The position numbers and the translations under genes are program-made. From Cardinalis cardinalis (taxonomy: Eukaryota > Chordata > Aves > Passeriformes > Cardinalidae), in contig JACDOX010000023.1 in assembly GCA_014549065.1 (NCBI GenBank), positions 7,086,013 to 7,150,012 on the forward strand: 64,000 nucleotides of DNA, written 5' to 3'. The notes under the pieces are model-generated. The model was not told the origin of the DNA and searched no databases. It saw only the letters and a program-made list of their open reading frames with translations. How positions within the stretch are numbered: the first letter of the stretch is position 1; the number at the start of each line of letters is the position of its first letter. Below are positions 59,301-64,000 of the stretch, one piece after another.

Positions 59301-62300
59301 GAGCCTGCCAAGATGTTGTAATACAAGAACATCACAGGAGTCTGAAATGACAGAGAAGGGAAGGGAAGGAAGGAAGTTATCAGGGGGCCAACAGCATCTG
59401 GAAGGAGGAGATCAGACAGTCCAGAATGAATGGAGAGGAAAGACAGATTAATAACAGGTTTTCACAAGATAATGCCATATTTACTTCTGTTCAGTGACTG
59501 CAGAACCCACACTGGCTGATAGCAGTGACCATTTCAAGTTCTAATGCAGTGCAGGAAATAGGATAGATATTTTTAAGTGGCCATGTGATCTTATTACTAT
59601 GTTTGGAAAGTTCATCAACTTGTTTTAAGAAACTGTAAGTCACCAAAAATATTTCCAGAGAGTTGGTGACCATAATTCCCAAACCCAGCCATAAAATGCT
59701 CTTGGTTTTCTTGGCTGCAGCAGATGTATGTCATTGATGCATCAGCCTGTGTATCATCACTGCTGAACCACATTCAGTTCTTTGTTTGTTTGCTTGCTGA
59801 AGACGTGGTGACTTTATTAGCCAAAACTATTCCACTGTAAATTATACTTAATTGTAATTTTCCCATTCTTCTGCATCTGATTGTGGTGACAATAGAAGAC
59901 TAGAAGTAGTTATTGGCCAGAATACCAAATCTGAAATAAACTAAACAAGTTGCTGTTATGGGGCTCTAGTTATTTGAAAGAACCAGTGTATCTTCATGTC
60001 AAATATTTTCCTTTTAGCTGTGTAATGAGTCATGAAGACAGGCTGTTCTGGCATCTGCTGTCAGTGGTTATTGTCTAGAATGCATACACTAATGTGTTGA
60101 TTCAGTTATCCCCTGCTTTAGCTGCCTAAATATATGAGCGGGGGAGTAGGCAAAGGAAACTTTGAACAAAATAATGTTTGTTTTAACAGTCGTGGGCTTA
60201 GTAGTTTTTTCGAGTTTGTTTTTGAACCNGTTTAATTACACTGACTCTGAGTGCTGCTGCTCTGCTCCTGTTAACTTCTGATATGCCCCATTCTTTAAAG
60301 AAGTCATGTTTCTGCTAATTTTGCAAGCATTCTGCTTTGTTTGTTATCATGAATTATGTAGTGTTCTCAGTGTACTTTACAGTTTATAAAATACAGACTA
60401 AGATAATCCTTATCCTTACTTTTACTGTGTGATAGTTTCCTGAGGGTATAAATNTGTGTGCCTATAAATAAACAGTTTTGTCCTCCAGTATTTGTATGAA
60501 GATTTCAGCTACTTGATACTTAAATTTTTAAAAAATGCATCTGGTAATACTTTCCAGTTAGTCTGAAAAATAAGCATAGCAAGTGACAGAAGTAATTTAC
60601 AAATCAGTATTTTCTGGAAACTCCTCATGCTTCTGAAACCAGTTTGTGACAAAACTAAATTTTTTCACTGCTGAATGCCATGGTCGTAGTGATTTGGGGT
60701 ATGCTTTGAAGATAACATCATGGGTCAGCCTCCCCTAATGGATGAAGAGGAGCACAGACAAGTCCCTACCAGCCAAGCAGAGGTTCTCCCCCAGAAGACT
60801 GAGCAGAATTAAGAGTATATTTCGACAGGATTTGTAAAATACCAGAAATCTGGCAGGCCTGATGAGGGTGGCATGTGAGTGCTGTCATCACCAAGATCCC
60901 CGGCTGGGCTTCCTAAACATATGGAGCTGTACAAAAAAGAGCAATGCTTTGTTTGCATCTGGCTTCTTCATGAGCCATTTCCTGCAATTGACTGCATTAT
61001 TCATTTATTCATGTGTTTGTTTCACCTTGATCTGCTGGCAGCAGCTGCGTGTATGTCATCTCTAGAGACTCCTCATGGGTATTTGTAAGATCATTTTTTC
61101 ACCAGGTGTTTTCAAGAAGCCTCAGAATTGGAAAAAAATGTATGAGAGGTAGGTTAGCAGTCGGCACAGAAAAAGGTAGGTAAAAGGCAGTGTGCAAGAC
61201 ACTGGTCAAGAGAAGATTAAAAAGTGTTTTAGTTGGTGGTTCTCCTCTGAAAGGGAGGAATCACATACAAAAATGGGGTAGAAAAAACCCGAAATTGTTC
61301 TAAGAATTTAAGGCATTGCTAGTGAATGAAAATTACTCTGTATACTAGTCTAGAAGCCTGGTGGATCACCTTTTCATAACACTTCTTCCAACTCAACTCA
61401 TCCCCACAGCGTGTGATCGTATATGTACGTTCCCTGTGTAATCATTTGTTCTAACAGGCAGTGGAAGCAAGACCAAGTGAGCAGATACCCCTGGACAGAC
61501 ATGTCCATGTCCAGAACCTGTGTTTGCTGGCTTTGAGCTGTCTCTGAGGCGCGTGCAGGTGTGCATGCTCACAGCTGTTCATGCACAGCCATCGTGCATC
61601 ACCTGGGGGTGTTGGGATGCGTCCCTCCCCAGTGGGGGAGGTGGGGCCACTGNGTGGAAACTCTGTCTCCTGCTCATGCAAATGATGGGATCTGTGTCTC
61701 TGCACGCAGTGGGTGATGCACAGGATTCCCCCACCGGAAAACCTTTGCCTTCCCATCATGGCCTGTAGTCAGACCCAACTCTTTCTGCCTCTTTGAGACG
61801 GAGCGTTTGGGTAAGGTGCCAAAAGGAAGTAAGAAAGGATTAAAGGGGAGTTTAACTCAGTTGACTTTCTCTTCTGTGGATTTTCTTTTTTCCTCCTGCC
61901 TTCTGTTAATACTTTTAATGCACTGAAAACTTTTGCACAAAGGCTTTTGTTTAGCTCCTGCAGGAACAAACTGTGCAGCAGCAGTTCTGATAACCGTGTT
62001 TGATGTGGTTGTGATGGGCTAAGCATGAAGGTGAGGTGGTGTTTATAGGTAAGGCAAGGCAATGTTTATAGGNGAAGGTAGTATCTCTTCTAAGACCAGT
62101 GTGGTTGGAAGAAGTAGACAAGCCTTCAAGCACAAAAGCTGCAAGGCTTTTATTCTTTTTTGAAACTAAATTAGTTGATCTACTAGGAAGAAAGGATTAG
62201 AAATGGTGAAAGAGAAGTTTTTCATTGAGGATGTAGGCTTGAGGGTGTATTGGAAGAAAAAGTTGTGTTGCTGATGGGGAAGGTTAAAACCAGAAATGTA

Positions 62301-64000
62301 GGGCGAAATAAAAAGAAGCAAACCAAAGTGGGGAAATGGCTGAGAGAACCTAAAATGCTTATTTCATGTAGTGATTTCTGGAAGACTCATTTGAAGAATA
62401 TATTGCAGCTGTAAGAATTTCTGAGAGATTCCTACAAAAAGGCCCTTTGTTTACCCCCATTTAGAGTGCAATTGCTTCAGTGTGGATGGAAATAAAAAAC
62501 AGTGTAGGAAAAGAAACTTAATCAGATTAGTTTGTGGGAGAAAATAGACTCTGAGGATCCAGTCTAGGATTTTATCTTCCATTAGCTTTCTACACTTGCA
62601 ATAATGTAAGAGAAAAAGAAGAGAAAATTGAAATGGTGAGACTAGAAGATCATTCTTACTTGCAAGTACTCAGATTGTTAAGATCATACATTACCCTAAC
62701 ATTATAAAGACATTTAACCCAAGAGATTTAAGGAGAAGGAGATTTAAGTTAATTTCACTAAGTGTAACACTCTTCTCACTTAACAGCCTTTTGCTTAAGA
62801 GCTGCCAGTGCCTGTTTAACCCATGGTGTCAATTGTGGAAATTATCTCATACTTAGTTTGTGATGTTTTATCTTGTTCTTTATAATTTTCTTCCTGAACA
62901 TGCTGTGTAAACAACATGGAGAGAAACTTTACTCTCAGATGTTGTGTAGGTACCATAGGGTGGATAATATCCAGCTCTTTTAATCCATGGTATCCATCCT
63001 GTCCCACAGTGCCATACAGCTCAGAAGCATTTTCTTGTCATTCAGCTCAACAGTGGGGGGATGGATTTTCCTTGGACCANTGGATATGTGCAGTGATGAT
63101 TTCTTGTACTTTTACAAATGCCTTTTATTCCAGGTACATACTGACAGCCCTTGANTCTCTCTTTTGGTAGCAATTGGGATAAAGACTGGAATAAATACAT
63201 TTATTTTTGATACCAAGGCACAGCTGTGTCTTCAGAATATGTCTAAGACCAATTATAGTTAACATCAGGAGATTGCTTTTGGCACATTACTTACTTTTAG
63301 TCCTTACATCACTGCCAAAACTGAGGTATGCAGTTTCTGGAGCCTTTGGAAAGATATGACTGTGCAGAAAGGAAGAGAAATGAGCCAAGTTCTTGTGTCC
63401 CATTTGCTTCACACCCCCCACCCGCCAGCCCCAACACATCCTTGCAGAATGACAGCTGCATTACATCCTCAGAAACACTTGACCTGATAAAGACCAAAGG
63501 GAAGGCAAAGTTATATTTGTACTTCTCTGGGACTTTCCCAGCATTGATTACTGATTCTCTCATCCCTCTGGCACTTCTGAGCAGTGGTAGTCCCCTTGCT
63601 GCTGCCAGACTCTCTGTAAACAGTTGTTCGGACGCTTTGTTTGAAGGTTACCTCATAAAGAGGAGTCCCAGTGTTCACTGTTGGAGTGCCCTTAGTTTCT
63701 ACTGGGGAACTCAGCATTGCCTACCAGGGGCCCTTAGTAATCTTCTGGACTTGAACCAACGTCTTCTCATGGCTTTTTGCTAAATGTGTTGATCAGAAAG
63801 AAGACAAAGAGCCTGTCATGTTGCTGTTCTTTTCATAAGACAAATGTTATTGTAGGAGCCACGGTGTTGGCCTGTGAGAGATCCAGCACTGCCTTGCAAT
63901 AAACAGGGAGACTCTACATGCTGACTCCACATGCTGGACAGAATCTGAGCTTTTCAAGCTTGTTTAATTACGAAAAGCCTGATTTTATCACGATGACATA
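53361..64000 (+). other. TGFB2: Intron 2, distal part (runs off the window)
   Basis: Noncoding intron sequence with low repeat content. The next TGFB2 coding segment, which should follow LYQ, was not found, so exon 3 lies beyond the edge and intron 2 exceeds 13.4 kb. Short purine-rich stretches (for example 59,349-59,376) and one CpG-dense patch are the only local oddities. Open frames such as 63,328-63,783 show no domain. Confidence 0.6.
55045..55154. promoter_or_regulatory. Small CpG-dense patch in intron 2
   Basis: Ten CpG dinucleotides occur in 110 bp (55,045; 55,063; 55,081; 55,092; 55,101; 55,103; 55,123; 55,125; 55,143; 55,153), whereas the surrounding intron has almost none. Retained CpG suggests an unmethylated regulatory element, a minor promoter or a recent insertion. 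It is too short to meet usual CpG-island limits. Confidence 0.35.

Noticed and set aside
1..64000. CRISPR arrays, operons, integrated viruses or bacterial systems
   Set aside because: No regularly spaced direct repeats, no dense gene packing, and no LTR or viral gene similarity. The sequence is ordinary vertebrate intron and intergenic DNA.

Overview
The window looks like avian nuclear DNA carrying the 5' part of one gene, TGFB2 (transforming growth factor beta-2), on the + strand. Two observations point to a bird: the reading frames of the two exons match vertebrate TGF-beta-2 in an avian-like version, and the only recognisable interspersed repeats are CR1 LINEs, whose 3' ends carry the ATTCTRTG-type terminal motif, at low overall density. 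I cannot name the species. Scattered single N bases (roughly one per several hundred bases) and one 729-base N block mark this as draft assembly sequence.

Layout. Positions 1 to about 11,600 are upstream intergenic DNA. It is AT-rich, with a TA microsatellite near 361 and an AT-rich block near 7,640-7,870, and I see no convincing gene. A GC-richer patch at about 9,400-9,930 holds a perfect palindrome (RFX/X-box-like) and a short minus-strand frame with coding-like third-position bias. From about 11,900 a CpG island starts. It contains a compact promoter: CRE/ATF site, E-box, GC box and TATA box within about 50 bp (12,069-12,119). The predicted start of transcription is near 12,143. A long 5' UTR follows, and two thirds of it is hidden by the assembly gap 12,492-13,220.

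The first coding exon (13,237-13,579) encodes the signal peptide and the N-terminal part of the latency-associated propeptide. Intron 1 is 36,861 bp. Exon 2 (50,441-50,604) continues the propeptide. The exons join in frame (phase 1) and together give codons 1-169 of an expected total of about 412. The mature growth-factor domain, encoded by later exons, lies beyond the right edge. The rest of the window, to 64,000, is intron 2.

The introns are mostly unique AT-rich sequence. They contain a CR1 3' fragment 210 bp after exon 2 with a decayed ORF2 C-terminus, a second clear CR1 fragment at 18,178, two older CR1 relics, a CR1 tail at 53,318, a perfect 42-bp tandem duplication at 15,015, a 39-bp alternating purine-pyrimidine (Z-DNA-prone) run at 21,037 and a small CpG-dense patch at 55,045. 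The many 60-150 codon open frames outside the two exons look like chance frames. I found no new multi-gene system. The most useful leads are the upstream patch, the promoter and 5' UTR features, and the intronic CpG patch.
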